Source of the DNA: Nonomuraea turcica
Lineage (GTDB): Bacteria; Actinomycetota; Actinomycetes; Streptosporangiales; Streptosporangiaceae
Direction: 5' to 3'
Length of the DNA stretch: 64,000 bases
Assembly (NCBI RefSeq): GCF_030718205.1
Contig: NZ_JAUZQF010000019.1
Coordinates: 124,001-188,000, forward strand
Positions 17,722 to 26,519 of this stretch are shown here, one piece after another. Numbering within the stretch: position 1 is the stretch's first letter; each line of letters opens with the position of its first letter. The position numbers and the translations under genes were made by a program. The notes beneath the pieces were generated by a model that had not been told where the DNA came from, did no database searches, and saw only the letters and a program-made list of their open reading frames with translations.

Positions 17722-18144
17722 ATGAGGCTTCGAGCGGCCACCTGGCTCGCCGTGCTGGCCGTCGCGGGATGCGGCGGCGGGACGGCGGTGAGCGACTACG
17801 GCATGGTGGTCAAGGGCGCCAAGGGGACGACCGTGCACGTCGAGGTGCGGCCCGGCCAGCGGTTCTCGCTGGCCGTGGCCGACAACCCGTCGGTAGGCGA
17901 TGACTGGTCGCTGGTGGCGGTGCCGGACACGAAGGTGGCCTCGTTCATCAGTGAGGAGCACGAGGGCGAGGGCGGCGGGCCCGGCTCCGGCGGCACGACG
18001 TACTTCGTCTTCAACCCCAAGCGGCCGGGCACGACCGAGATCCGGTTGTTCAACTGCTGGCGCTGCGGCCAGGACCGGACACCGGCGACCGAGGAGAGCA
18101 GGCGGCAGTCCGGTGAGGCGATCTTCGCGGTCACTGTGAAGTAG
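17722..18144 (+). CDS. Lipoprotein with chagasin-type (I42) cysteine-protease inhibitor fold
   Basis: 140 aa. Lipobox LAVAGC with Cys17 as the lipidated residue after a short basic signal. The mature part has NPSVGDDWSL (residues 55-64), matching the NPTTGYxW inhibitory loop of chagasin-like inhibitors, and a late YFVFNPKRPGTTEIRLFNCWR segment corresponding to the conserved RPW loop. It would be anchored outside the membrane and block papain-like proteases. Asp replaces the usual Tyr in the first loop, so activity is uncertain. Followed 10 bp later by the DUF1838 gene. Confidence 0.75.
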   Translation: MRLRAATWLAVLAVAGCGGGTAVSDYGMVVKGAKGTTVHVEVRPGQRFSLAVADNPSVGDDWSLVAVPDTKVASFISEEHEGEGGGPGSGGTTYFVFNPKRPGTTEIRLFNCWRCGQDRTPATEESRRQSGEAIFAVTVK

Positions 18145-18154
18145 CCTGCGGATC

Positions 18155-18862
18155 ATGGACTTCATTCGGGTACGCGCCTCCGCCGACGGGGCGGAGACGA
18201 TCTCGTACTGGACCGGCGACGTCTACGGCTGGCAGGACGACGACGGCCCGCACCACCTGTTCGGGTTCGAAGGGATCAACGTGGCCAGGGCGGTCCAGGC
18301 CGACGACGGCTGGCGGCTGCTCACCAGGGAGGCGGCGCTCTACCTCGATCCGCGGACGAGGGAGGTGCTCGACACGTGGGACAACCCGTTCACCGGGCGG
18401 GCCGTCGAGGTGTTCCACGTCTTCAACGACCCGGTCAACCAGCGGCTCGGCGCCTACCCCGTGCCGGTGACGCGGCTGGGCGACCAGGTGGTCTACAACG
18501 TCGACGTGCGGCTGGCCTACCCGTCGCCGCTCAAGGTCGCCGACTACCCGGAGAACTCGGCGAGCGACACGTACCGGGCGCTGGAGTTGTTCCAGTTCTT
18601 CGCCGCCGCGAAGGACCTGGAGTCGGGGATGGCCGACGTGCCGTGCGTGTTCTCCTGGTGCCGGGTGTCGCCGTGGCTGCCCTGGATGGCGATGGGGCAG
18701 CGCGGCGGCGGGCTGATCTACCACTGCCGGGGCGCCAAGGTGCCCGAGGTGCCCGCGCGGCTGCGCGAGCGCGTGGGGGAGCGGTTCCTGCACGCGCCCG
18801 AGGAAGAGTCCGGGCCGAACATGACGAGCTGGACGGCCTTCGCCGATAGGGTCAAACGGTGA
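18155..18862 (+). CDS. DUF1838 family protein
   Basis: 235 aa. The conserved pattern of the family is present: YWTGDVYG near residue 18, HHLFGFEGINVAR near 32, and YLDPRTREVLDTWDNP then HVFNDPVNQ in the first 100 residues. DUF1838 proteins are uncharacterised. No signal peptide. It overlaps the HIT gene by 4 nt (GTGA), so the two are co-translated. Confidence 0.8.
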   Translation: MDFIRVRASADGAETISYWTGDVYGWQDDDGPHHLFGFEGINVARAVQADDGWRLLTREAALYLDPRTREVLDTWDNPFTGRAVEVFHVFNDPVNQRLGAYPVPVTRLGDQVVYNVDVRLAYPSPLKVADYPENSASDTYRALELFQFFAAAKDLESGMADVPCVFSWCRVSPWLPWMAMGQRGGGLIYHCRGAKVPEVPARLRERVGERFLHAPEEESGPNMTSWTAFADRVKR

Positions 18863-19263
18863 GCAACGACCTGTTCTGCGAGATCATCGCGGGGGAGCGG
18901 TCCGCCTATGTGGTGAGCTCCGACGAGGTGGCGGTCTCCTTCCTCGACGCCCGGCCGGTCTTCAAGGGACACGTGCTCGTCGTGCCCAGGGTCCACGTGG
19001 AGACGCTGGCCGACCTCGCCGAGGTCGGGCCGTTCTTCGAGCGGGTCCAGGCCATGGCCAGAGCCGTCGAGGCGGCGCTCGAGGCGGGCGGCACGTTCGT
19101 GGCCATGAACAACCGCGTCAGCCAGAGCGTGGCCCACCTGCACGTCCACGTGGTGCCGCGCAACAAGAAGGATGGGCTGCGCGGGTTCTTCTGGCCGCGG
19201 ACGACGTACGACTCCGCCGAGGAGACCGAGTCGTACCGGGACGTCATCGCCAAGGCCCTCTGA
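18859..19263 (+). CDS. HIT-family nucleotide hydrolase
   Basis: 134 aa from GTG. The histidine triad is HLHVHVVPR near residues 94-102, with the family's KGHVLVVPRVHVETLADL earlier. HIT proteins hydrolyse or transfer nucleoside phosphates (AMP-lysine, ApnA and similar). GTGA overlap with DUF1838. Substrate is unknown. Confidence 0.9.
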   Translation: MSNDLFCEIIAGERSAYVVSSDEVAVSFLDARPVFKGHVLVVPRVHVETLADLAEVGPFFERVQAMARAVEAALEAGGTFVAMNNRVSQSVAHLHVHVVPRNKKDGLRGFFWPRTTYDSAEETESYRDVIAKAL

Positions 19264-19279
19264 GTTAGGCTCTGACCCC

Positions 19280-20458
19280 GTGGAATACCTGGTCGGGGTC
19301 GCCGTGGTCGCGGTGCTCGTCGGCGTGCCCGCGATCGTGTTGTGGCGCGTCATGCGGGGCCGCCGCGAGCTGGGCACGAGCCCGGCCGAGCGGGCCACGT
19401 TCGTGACCCTGCACACCGCCTCGCTGGCCGGGCCGCCGCTGCGCGCCGGGCTTACCGCCGACGGCGCCGAGCGCGCCTCGCGGCACCTGCGCGCGCTGCT
19501 GGGCTCGGCGGCGCTGGCGATCACCGACGGCGAGCGGCTGCTCGTCTACGACGGCGCCGGCGACCACCACGCCGACCAGGCGTTCGAGCACGCGGCGGCC
19601 ACGTTGAAGGACGGCCGCACGCAGGTCCTGACCATCGACTGCGACCTGCTCGAATGCCCGATCAGGCACGCCGTGGTGGTGCCGCTCACGACCGACGACC
19701 GGGTCGTCGGCGCGCTGGCCGCCTACGGGCAGAACGCCTCGGCCGGGCTGGTCAGGGCCGCCCAGGAGGTGGCCGGATGGGTGGACTCGCAGCTGGAGCT
19801 GGCCGAGCTCGACCGCTCGCGCACGTTGCTCATGGAGGCCGAGGTGCGGGCGCTGCGGGCGCAGATCTCGCCGCACTTCATCTACAACTCGCTCACCACG
19901 ATCGCCTCGTTCGTGCGCACCGACCCGGAGCGGGCCAGGGAGCTGCTGCTGGAGTTCGCCGATTTCACCCGCTACTCCTTCCGCAGGCACGGCGAGTTCA
20001 CCACGCTGGCCGAGGAGCTGCGCTCGATCGACCGCTACCTGATCTTGGAGCGGGCCAGGTTCGGCGACCAGCTGCAGGTCACGCTGCGCATCGCACCCGA
20101 GGTGCTGCCGGTCGCGGTGCCGTTCCTGTGCCTGCAGCCGCTGGTGGAGAACGCCGTCAGACACGGGCTGGAGAGCCGCAACGGCGTCGGCCGCATCACG
20201 ATCATCGCCGAGGACGCCGGAGCCGAGTGCCGCATCAGCGTCGAGGACGACGGGCTCGGCATGGACCCCGAGCGACTGCGCCGCATCCTCGCCGGTGACA
20301 TCACCTCGGCGGGCGGCGTCGGGCTGGCCAACGTGGACGAGCGACTGCGCCAAGTGTACGGCGACGAGTATGGCCTGGTCGTCGAAACCGGCGCCGGCGC
20401 GGGCACAAAAGTCAACATAAGATTGCCGAAGTATCACCCAGGCGTCTCTGCCCGTTGA
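19280..20458 (+). CDS. LytS-type sensor histidine kinase
   Basis: 392 aa from GTG 19280. One N-terminal membrane helix (residues 3-23), a GAF-like sensory region (about 40-165), then the His_kinase signature with phospho-acceptor His199 in ISPHFIYNSLTTIASF. ATP-binding N-box LVENAVRHG and G-box GGVGLANVDERL follow. It probably phosphorylates the LytTR regulator 33 bp downstream. Together they sit directly before a DUF485/SSS transporter pair, suggesting control of that carboxylate-type symporter. Confidence 0.9.
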   Translation: MEYLVGVAVVAVLVGVPAIVLWRVMRGRRELGTSPAERATFVTLHTASLAGPPLRAGLTADGAERASRHLRALLGSAALAITDGERLLVYDGAGDHHADQAFEHAAATLKDGRTQVLTIDCDLLECPIRHAVVVPLTTDDRVVGALAAYGQNASAGLVRAAQEVAGWVDSQLELAELDRSRTLLMEAEVRALRAQISPHFIYNSLTTIASFVRTDPERARELLLEFADFTRYSFRRHGEFTTLAEELRSIDRYLILERARFGDQLQVTLRIAPEVLPVAVPFLCLQPLVENAVRHGLESRNGVGRITIIAEDAGAECRISVEDDGLGMDPERLRRILAGDITSAGGVGLANVDERLRQVYGDEYGLVVETGAGAGTKVNIRLPKYHPGVSAR

Positions 20459-20491
20459 CCTCGATCTTTGTTGTCGGTTTTATCACTATCT

Positions 20492-21241
20492 ATGGCACAA
20501 CTCCGGGTTCTCGCGGTCGATGACGAGCTGCCCGCCCTCGAAGACCTGTCGTACCTGCTGCGCGCCGACCCCCGCATCGGCGAAGTGGCCACCGCCAGGG
20601 ACGGCGCCGCGGCGCTGCGGCTGCTCGACCGCGCCATCGCCGACGGCAGGCCCATCGACGCGGTGTTCCTCGACATCAGGATGCGCGGGCTCGACGGGGT
20701 GGTGCTCGGGCGGCTGCTGTCGCAGTTCGCCAACCCGCCCCGGGTGGTGTTCGTGACGGCGTACGAGGAGCACGCCGTGGACGCCTTCGAGATCAAGGCC
20801 GAGGACTACCTGCTCAAGCCGGTACGCCCGGAGCGGCTGGCCGAGGCGATCCGGCGGGTCGCGGTGTCGGCCGACGTGCCCGTGGAGGGCGGCGAGACCG
20901 ACACGATCCCGGTCGAGCTGGGCGGGGTGACGCGGTTCGTGTCCAGCGCCGACGTGATCTACGTGGAGGCGCACGGCGACTACGCGCGGCTGCACACCGC
21001 GGCCGGCAGCCACCTCGTCCGCATCCCCCTGGCCACGCTGGAGGAACGCTGGGCCTCGGCCGGGTTCGTCCGGGTGCACCGCAGCCACCTGGTCGCCGTC
21101 AAGCACATCGAGGAGTTGCACATCGACTCGGGCAAGTGCACCGTGCGGGTGGGCGACACAGAGCTCCCGGTCAGCCGCAGGCACACGCGCGAACTGCGCG
21201 ACCTGCTGGTCCGCCGGGCCAGGAAGGGCAGGCAGGAATGA
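20492..21241 (+). CDS. LytTR-family response regulator
   Basis: 249 aa from ATG 20492. Receiver domain with VDDE at residues 9-12, phospho-acceptor Asp61 in FLDIRM and conserved Lys in YLLKPVRP. C-terminal LytTR DNA-binding domain from about residue 140 (IYVEAHGDYARLHT, FVRVHRSHLVAVKHI, LPVSRRHTREL). It overlaps the DUF485-like gene by 4 nt and is partner of the LytS kinase. Confidence 0.93.
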   Translation: MAQLRVLAVDDELPALEDLSYLLRADPRIGEVATARDGAAALRLLDRAIADGRPIDAVFLDIRMRGLDGVVLGRLLSQFANPPRVVFVTAYEEHAVDAFEIKAEDYLLKPVRPERLAEAIRRVAVSADVPVEGGETDTIPVELGGVTRFVSSADVIYVEAHGDYARLHTAAGSHLVRIPLATLEERWASAGFVRVHRSHLVAVKHIEELHIDSGKCTVRVGDTELPVSRRHTRELRDLLVRRARKGRQE

Positions 21242-21642
21242 GCCCAGAGCCGCGTCCGGCACGCCGCATCATGCGTGAGGCGCCGCGCCGGGTGGCCGTG
21301 ACGAGCCCGCGCACCGCCGCCGCCCGCCGTCCCCGCTTCCCCGCCACCCGCGAGATCGACGAGCAGACCCGGCTCGGCGAGGTCTACATGGGCTCCCTGC
21401 TGCGCACCCAGTTCCGGCTGGCGTTGTTCGTCTGCACCGTGCTGGCCTGCGTGGTCGGCGGCCTGCCGCTGCTGTTCCTGCTCATCCCGGAGCTGCGCGA
21501 GGTGCACCTGCTCGGCGTACCGCTCCCGTGGGCGGTGCTCGCCGGCCTCATCTACCCCGCCTTCGTCATCGGCGCCTGGTGGTATGTCCGCCAGGCCGAG
21601 CGCAACGAACGCCACTTCGCCGAACTGGTCGAACGCCGATGA
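21238..21642 (+). CDS. DUF485-like membrane protein paired with symporter
   Basis: 134 aa. A basic, arginine-rich N-terminus (about 45 residues) precedes two membrane helices (about 60-85 and 98-120), with the DUF485-like segment GSLLRTQFRLALFVCT. In other bacteria the DUF485 protein YjcH is encoded next to the acetate symporter ActP, as here. Both junctions are ATGA overlaps: with the response regulator upstream, and downstream with an 18-codon mini-frame that leads to the symporter. Confidence 0.75.
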   Translation: MSPEPRPARRIMREAPRRVAVTSPRTAAARRPRFPATREIDEQTRLGEVYMGSLLRTQFRLALFVCTVLACVVGGLPLLFLLIPELREVHLLGVPLPWAVLAGLIYPAFVIGAWWYVRQAERNERHFAELVERR

Positions 21643-21695
21643 GCGAGCGCATCGTCAAGCTGGGGCTCGTGCGGCCGGCGGAGCCGACCGCATGA
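21639..21695 (+). CDS. Possible 18-codon coupling ORF between DUF485 and symporter genes
   Basis: ATG to TGA, product MSERIVKLGLVRPAEPTA. It starts inside an ATGA overlap with the upstream stop and stops inside an ATGA overlap with the symporter start, exactly filling the 49-bp spacer. Such an arrangement could keep ribosomes translating across the junction. It may be chance; there is no independent ribosome site. Confidence 0.3.
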   Translation: MSERIVKLGLVRPAEPTA

Positions 21696-23176
21696 GCCTG
21701 ACGGCGGTCCTCGTCGTGGTCGTGGCGGCCGTGCTCATCGGGGCGTTCGGCATCAGGGTCTCCCGCACCACCTCCGACTTCTACGTCGCCTCCCGCACCG
21801 TCAGCCCGCTCTGGAACGCCTCGGCCATCGGCGGCGAGTACCTGTCGGGGGCCTCCTTCCTCGGCATCGCCGGGCTCATCCTGTCCTTCGGCGTCGACAT
21901 GTTGTGGCTGCCCGTCGGCTGGACCGGCGGCTACCTGGTGCTGCTGGTGCTGGTGTCGGCGCCGCTGCGCCGCTCCGGGGCGTACACGCTGCCCGACTTC
22001 GCCGAGGCCAGGCTCGAGTCGATGACCGTGCGCCGCACGGCCAGCGTGCTCGTCGTGCTGATCGGCTGGCTCTACCTGATGCCGCAGTTCCAGAGCGCCG
22101 GGCTGGTGCTGCGGACGATCACCGGTGCGCCCGTCTGGGTCGGCGGGCTGCTGGTCGCCGTCGTCGTGGCGGTGAACGTGTTGTCGGGCGGCATGCGGTC
22201 GATCACGTTCGTGCAGGCGTTCCAGTACTGGCTCAAGCTGACGGCGTTGGCGGTGCCGCTGGTGTTCCTGCTGATGGCCTGGAAGGCCGACGGCGCGCCC
22301 GGCGTCAGCGCGGCCGACGCGGCCACCTGGCAGGTGCCGCTGGCCGGGGCCAAGGAATACGGGCTGTACTCGACGTACTCGCTGATCCTGGCCACGTTCC
22401 TGGGCACCATGGGGTTGCCGCACGTGCTCGTACGCTTCTACACCAACCCCGACGGCCGGGCCGCCCGGCGTACGACGCTGGTGGTGCTGTCGCTGCTCGG
22501 CGCCTTCTACCTGCTCCCGGCCGTGTACGGCTGGCTCGGTCGCCTCTACACGCCCGGCCTGGCGCGCACGGACACGGTCGTGCTGACGCTGCCCGCCCAG
22601 ATGATCGGCGGCACCCTGGGCGACGTGCTGACCGCCCTGGTCACCGCCGGGGCGTTCGCCGCGTTCCTGTCCACGTCGTCGGGACTGACCGTGTCCGTGG
22701 CGGGGGTGATCGCCCAGGACCTGCTCAAGGGCAGCGTGCGCTCGTTCAGGATCGCCACGCTGATGGCGGTGGCGGTGCCGCTGGGCCTGGCGCTGTGGGC
22801 GCGGGCGCTGCCGGTGGCGGACGTGGTGGGGCTGGCGTTCGCGGTGGCCGCCTCGTCGTTCTGCCCGCTGCTGGTGCTGGGGATCTGGTGGCGCCGGCTC
22901 ACCACCACGGGGGCGCTGGCCGGGCTCTTCGTGGGTGGCGGGCTGGCCTGCGCCGCGGTGCTGGCCACGATCACGGGCGCCCCGAGCGGCTTCACGGCCG
23001 CGCTGCTGGCCCAGCCCGCCGCGTGGACGGTGCCTATCGCGTTCGCGGTCATGGTGGCGGTGTCGTTCCTGACCCCGCACCGGGTGCCGTCCGGCGTGGC
23101 CAGGACGATGGTCAGGTTGCACACCCCGGAGAACCTCGACCTCGACCGCGGCGACTGGCGTCCCCGGTCTTCCTAA
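21692..23176 (+). CDS. Sodium:solute symporter (ActP-like SSS family)
   Basis: 494 aa, about 13 membrane helices. SSS motifs: SDFYVASRTVSPLWNASAIGG and GEYLSGASFLG near residues 28-60, GGMRSITFVQAFQYWLK near 165, and the conserved GLPHVLVRFYTNPDGRAAR near 240. It probably imports a short carboxylate with sodium. Encoded in one transcription unit with the LytS/LytTR system and DUF485 protein. The second DUF485/SSS pair of the window (33.3-35.2 kb) is a paralogue. Confidence 0.9.
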   Translation: MSLTAVLVVVVAAVLIGAFGIRVSRTTSDFYVASRTVSPLWNASAIGGEYLSGASFLGIAGLILSFGVDMLWLPVGWTGGYLVLLVLVSAPLRRSGAYTLPDFAEARLESMTVRRTASVLVVLIGWLYLMPQFQSAGLVLRTITGAPVWVGGLLVAVVVAVNVLSGGMRSITFVQAFQYWLKLTALAVPLVFLLMAWKADGAPGVSAADAATWQVPLAGAKEYGLYSTYSLILATFLGTMGLPHVLVRFYTNPDGRAARRTTLVVLSLLGAFYLLPAVYGWLGRLYTPGLARTDTVVLTLPAQMIGGTLGDVLTALVTAGAFAAFLSTSSGLTVSVAGVIAQDLLKGSVRSFRIATLMAVAVPLGLALWARALPVADVVGLAFAVAASSFCPLLVLGIWWRRLTTTGALAGLFVGGGLACAAVLATITGAPSGFTAALLAQPAAWTVPIAFAVMVAVSFLTPHRVPSGVARTMVRLHTPENLDLDRGDWRPRSS

Positions 23177-23212
23177 GACTGCGCCGCGGGCACTTCGGCC
23201 CGGCTCCCGTGC

Positions 23213-25402
23213 CTACGGCAGATATGCTTTGGTGATCTTGGCGCGTGGGATGGTGTGGTCTCGATCGCAGTCGTGGCAGTAGCCGGTCACCACGTTGCCT
23301 GCGATGGTCAGGTCCTCCATGTAGTGCTCGCGCCGCTGCCACACGATGACGATCACCTCGCCGGTGACGGCGGCCAGTGCCATGGCCTCGCCGTCCGCGT
23401 CGGTCCCGTTGCCCTGGAGGATGGCTGCGGCCGCCGCAGCGGTGTCGGTGTCAGTGTGTTTCTTGACGTCCACCGCAAGCCGGCGCCGCTGGATGCTCTC
23501 CGCCCTGATCGTTCCGTCTGACGCCACGCCGACGGGGGCGTGGCCTCCCTGGCGCAGCAGCCGCAGGGTCTCGTCGGGCGGCAGGGCGGCGAGCGCGACC
23601 GTGGGCGCGATCTGGCGCAGGCCCAGCTTACGGAGCGCCTTCGCGCCGCACAGCTCGGCGATGACCGCGGGGTCGGTGGCGATCACGATGGAGGGTGTGG
23701 AGGTCACCTTGATGACGCCGTGCTTGCGGGCCGTGTCGTTGACGAGATAGCGCAGCGGCTGAGGGATCGCCTTGGCGGAGAAGCGGGCGAGATCGGCGAG
23801 CAGGGTCTCGGCGGTGGTGCCGGCGTCCAGCGCCCTGCGTATGGTCTTCTCGGAGAACCGCCACACGCTGGCCCGGTCGCGTGACTCCAAGTCGGCGCAG
23901 CCGTTCAGGAAGATGGCCAGATCGGCAGCGGGGATGCCGGACACGATCGCGGTCAGGTCGTTCTGCAGGGTCGCCGTCGTCACCGGCGTGGGGAACAATG
24001 CGCTCACTCCACCGGTGTCCGGGTCCTGCTCGCCGTTCCCCAGCAGGGCACGGCCGAGGGACGTGAGCGCTCCACCGGCGACGATCCCGAGCAACTCACC
24101 CTCGCGCAGGGCCGCGGCGACGAACTCATCGGCCGCCTGCGCGGCCTCCGCGGCCGCCCGCGTACGCCACGCCACCGCATCCTTCAACCCGGCGGCGTCC
24201 GTGCCCAGGCCCGGAATCAGGGTGCGCAGCGTCTCCAGGGTCGCGCGCCGGATCCGGCCCGCCCCGCACTCGAACTCGTACGGCGGCGGCAGCGGCTCCA
24301 TATGGTCCTCGCAGCAGCCCACGACGCGGTAGGTGGCCGCCTGCGGCAGCCGGAGCCAGACGTCGGCCAGCGCCCGCCATCTGGCGTCGGGGGAGTGTGC
24401 CAGCCAGTCGTCGACCAATGTGGTGCTGACCAGCCGCTCGCCCAGCTCCGAGGCGATCAGGTCGGCGCCGAAGGCGATGTCGAGCCACAGCACGGCTTCT
24501 TGCTCGGACACGCCGAGCAGCTTGGCCAGCCGCCTGAGCTCACGGACGCCCACACCGCCGGACTTCAGCTCGGTGATCTGCTCCGTCCCCGCCAGCTCCA
24601 CGAGGGCTTGGATGCGGTCGATCGCCGCCAGCGCGGCGCCCGCGCCGTCGGCCTCGGGACACGGCCGGGCCGGCACGTCGGGTTGTCCGGTGAGCGCCGG
24701 CTTCCAGCCGTCGCCGCGCAGGGCCAGCGCCACCTCCCTGGGCATCTCGAACTCCCAGCCGTCGCGGAGCACGAACCCGGCGTCGACCAGGCGTTGCACC
24801 GGATGCGTCCGAGACACCGAGCCATAGTAGAGCTGCTCACCGCCCAGCACGGGCGCCCTGGACGCCATGGACTCCGCTAACGCGACGGCCTGGCTCGGGA
24901 GCTTGGCCGCGCGGGAGCGTACGGAGGCGCCGTCGCGCAGCAGCTCCTCGGCCCGCCTCACCAGGTCGGCCTTGCGGCCCAGGGGCTGGCCGCCGAGCGC
25001 CTTGACCATCGTCTTCAGCGCTTCGGCCGTGACCTTCTTCTCGAACTCGCGAAGCGGCCTGCCCAGCGCGAACGGGTGCGCCCACAGGCCGGGATGGTGC
25101 GGGGAACGTACGGTGTCGCCGTCGAGCGCGATCAGCCCCCTTCCGGCCAGCAGGTCCAGCACCTCGCCGAGCCGGCCGTGCGGGTCGCGCAGCGTGGCGG
25201 ACAACATGTCGCGGGTGGTCTCACCGCCGGCGGCCTGTATGGCCTGGCTGACGGTGTGGCAGTCGGCGTCCAGGTCGAGCAGGACGGGGATGGCCAGGTC
25301 GGGCCTGGCCAGCAGGCGTTCGAGCACCTCGAGCGAGGGCGCCACGGCCAGCTCCGGCCTGTTGCGAAGGAGACGGGTGAGGTCGGCGGTCACAGGAGGC
25401 AC
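23213..25402 (-). CDS. Helicase-associated (XPB/Ssl2-like) domain protein
   Basis: 729 aa from GTG 25402; an in-frame ATG 48 nt further upstream has no better ribosome site. The long helical N-terminal part contains a winged-helix-like segment; the C-terminal third matches the 'helicase C-terminal/associated' domain found in actinobacteria (RASVWRFSEKTIRRALDAG, KHGVIKVTSTPSIVIATD). A final CHDCDRDH motif (near residue 715) may bind zinc. There are no Walker motifs, so it is not itself an ATPase. It probably works with an XPB-type helicase encoded elsewhere. Confidence 0.8.
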   Translation of the reverse strand: MPPVTADLTRLLRNRPELAVAPSLEVLERLLARPDLAIPVLLDLDADCHTVSQAIQAAGGETTRDMLSATLRDPHGRLGEVLDLLAGRGLIALDGDTVRSPHHPGLWAHPFALGRPLREFEKKVTAEALKTMVKALGGQPLGRKADLVRRAEELLRDGASVRSRAAKLPSQAVALAESMASRAPVLGGEQLYYGSVSRTHPVQRLVDAGFVLRDGWEFEMPREVALALRGDGWKPALTGQPDVPARPCPEADGAGAALAAIDRIQALVELAGTEQITELKSGGVGVRELRRLAKLLGVSEQEAVLWLDIAFGADLIASELGERLVSTTLVDDWLAHSPDARWRALADVWLRLPQAATYRVVGCCEDHMEPLPPPYEFECGAGRIRRATLETLRTLIPGLGTDAAGLKDAVAWRTRAAAEAAQAADEFVAAALREGELLGIVAGGALTSLGRALLGNGEQDPDTGGVSALFPTPVTTATLQNDLTAIVSGIPAADLAIFLNGCADLESRDRASVWRFSEKTIRRALDAGTTAETLLADLARFSAKAIPQPLRYLVNDTARKHGVIKVTSTPSIVIATDPAVIAELCGAKALRKLGLRQIAPTVALAALPPDETLRLLRQGGHAPVGVASDGTIRAESIQRRRLAVDVKKHTDTDTAAAAAAILQGNGTDADGEAMALAAVTGEVIVIVWQRREHYMEDLTIAGNVVTGYCHDCDRDHTIPRAKITKAYLP

Positions 25403-25515
25403 GAACCGACTGTAGCGGGATGAGCACCGCGCCCGGCCAAGGAAGCGCACTTAAGCCGGCCCCGGGGGACATCTGCGTCGCCGCGCGGCATATCCGGGCT
25501 CCCTTTCGCGTGAGG

Positions 25516-26508
25516 TCAGGGAGGTGGCAGCTCGCCCGAGCCCCTGGCCACCAGTTCCACCGGCACCTTCACCCGGCGTGGCGCCGGCGAGGGGTTCAGC
25601 AGGAGGTCCACCGCGCTGTGAGCCAGGTGGGCCACGTCGTAGCGCACCACTGTCACTCCCGGGTTGAACACATCCGCCAGCGCGAAGTCGTCGAACCCCA
25701 CGTACGCCGGCCGCTCCGGCCGCTCCCGCAGCGCCTGCAGGATCCCGATCGCGGCCCGATTGTTGGTGGCGAAGAACGCCGTCGGCGGATCCTCCAGGTC
25801 CAAAAGCCTGGTGACCTCGCGGGACACCCGCCACGGATCGAACACCCCCCGCACCACCAGCGTCTCGTCTGCGGTCACCCCGGCCGCGTCGAGCGCCGTA
25901 CGGAAGCCGGTGGCCCGGTCGTGCACCGAGCTCAGCCCATTGTCGTCGGAGATCAGCGCGATCCGGCGATGCCCGCGGGCCAGCAGATGCTCGGTGGCCG
26001 CGCGGCCGCCCCGTATGTCGTCGAGGACCACCACGTCCGCCGCCTCCAGCCCCCGCGGCACGCGGTCCACGAAGACCATGCGCAGGGTCGTGTGCTCGGC
26101 CAGCCAGGCGTGGTCGGCCGCCGAAGGGACCATGATCAGGGAGTCGACGCCGCGTGCGGACATGGACTCGATGAGCATGCGTTCCTTGTCCGGGCTCTCC
26201 TCGTACGAGCCGAACACCACCAGCGCCTCGTGCTCGGCCGCGGCGGCCTCCACGGCGGCGGCCAGGCGCGAGTAGAACTCGTTGGAGATGTTCTCCATCA
26301 CCAGGCCCAGCGTCAGCATCGTCGCGCCCCGGGCCAGGCGGGCGGCGGCCTCGTTGCGGCGGTAGCCGAGCGCGCTGATGGCCGCCTGCACCCGCTGCTG
26401 CAGCGACGCCCGGACGTGCGGCTCCTGGTTGACGACCCGGGAGACGGTCTTCAGGCTCACCCCCGCGTGCTGGGCCACGTCCGCCATGGTCGGCTTGCGC
26501 GTTGTCAT
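25516..26508 (-). CDS. LacI-family transcriptional regulator
   Basis: 330 aa. N-terminal HTH: MADVAQHAGVSLKTVSRVVN, with hinge helix RLARGATML. The periplasmic-binding-like effector domain follows (LGLVMENISNEFYSRLA, GHRRIALISDD, PTAFFATNNRAAIG). It likely represses or activates the nearby sugar ABC operon, whose leader holds a LacI-type operator at 27686-27714. The start lies only 11 bp from the divergent lyase gene; ATG 26487 is an alternative. Confidence 0.92.
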   Translation of the reverse strand: MTTRKPTMADVAQHAGVSLKTVSRVVNQEPHVRASLQQRVQAAISALGYRRNEAAARLARGATMLTLGLVMENISNEFYSRLAAAVEAAAAEHEALVVFGSYEESPDKERMLIESMSARGVDSLIMVPSAADHAWLAEHTTLRMVFVDRVPRGLEAADVVVLDDIRGGRAATEHLLARGHRRIALISDDNGLSSVHDRATGFRTALDAAGVTADETLVVRGVFDPWRVSREVTRLLDLEDPPTAFFATNNRAAIGILQALRERPERPAYVGFDDFALADVFNPGVTVVRYDVAHLAHSAVDLLLNPSPAPRRVKVPVELVARGSGELPPP

Positions 26509-26519
26509 ACTCTGCCCCC

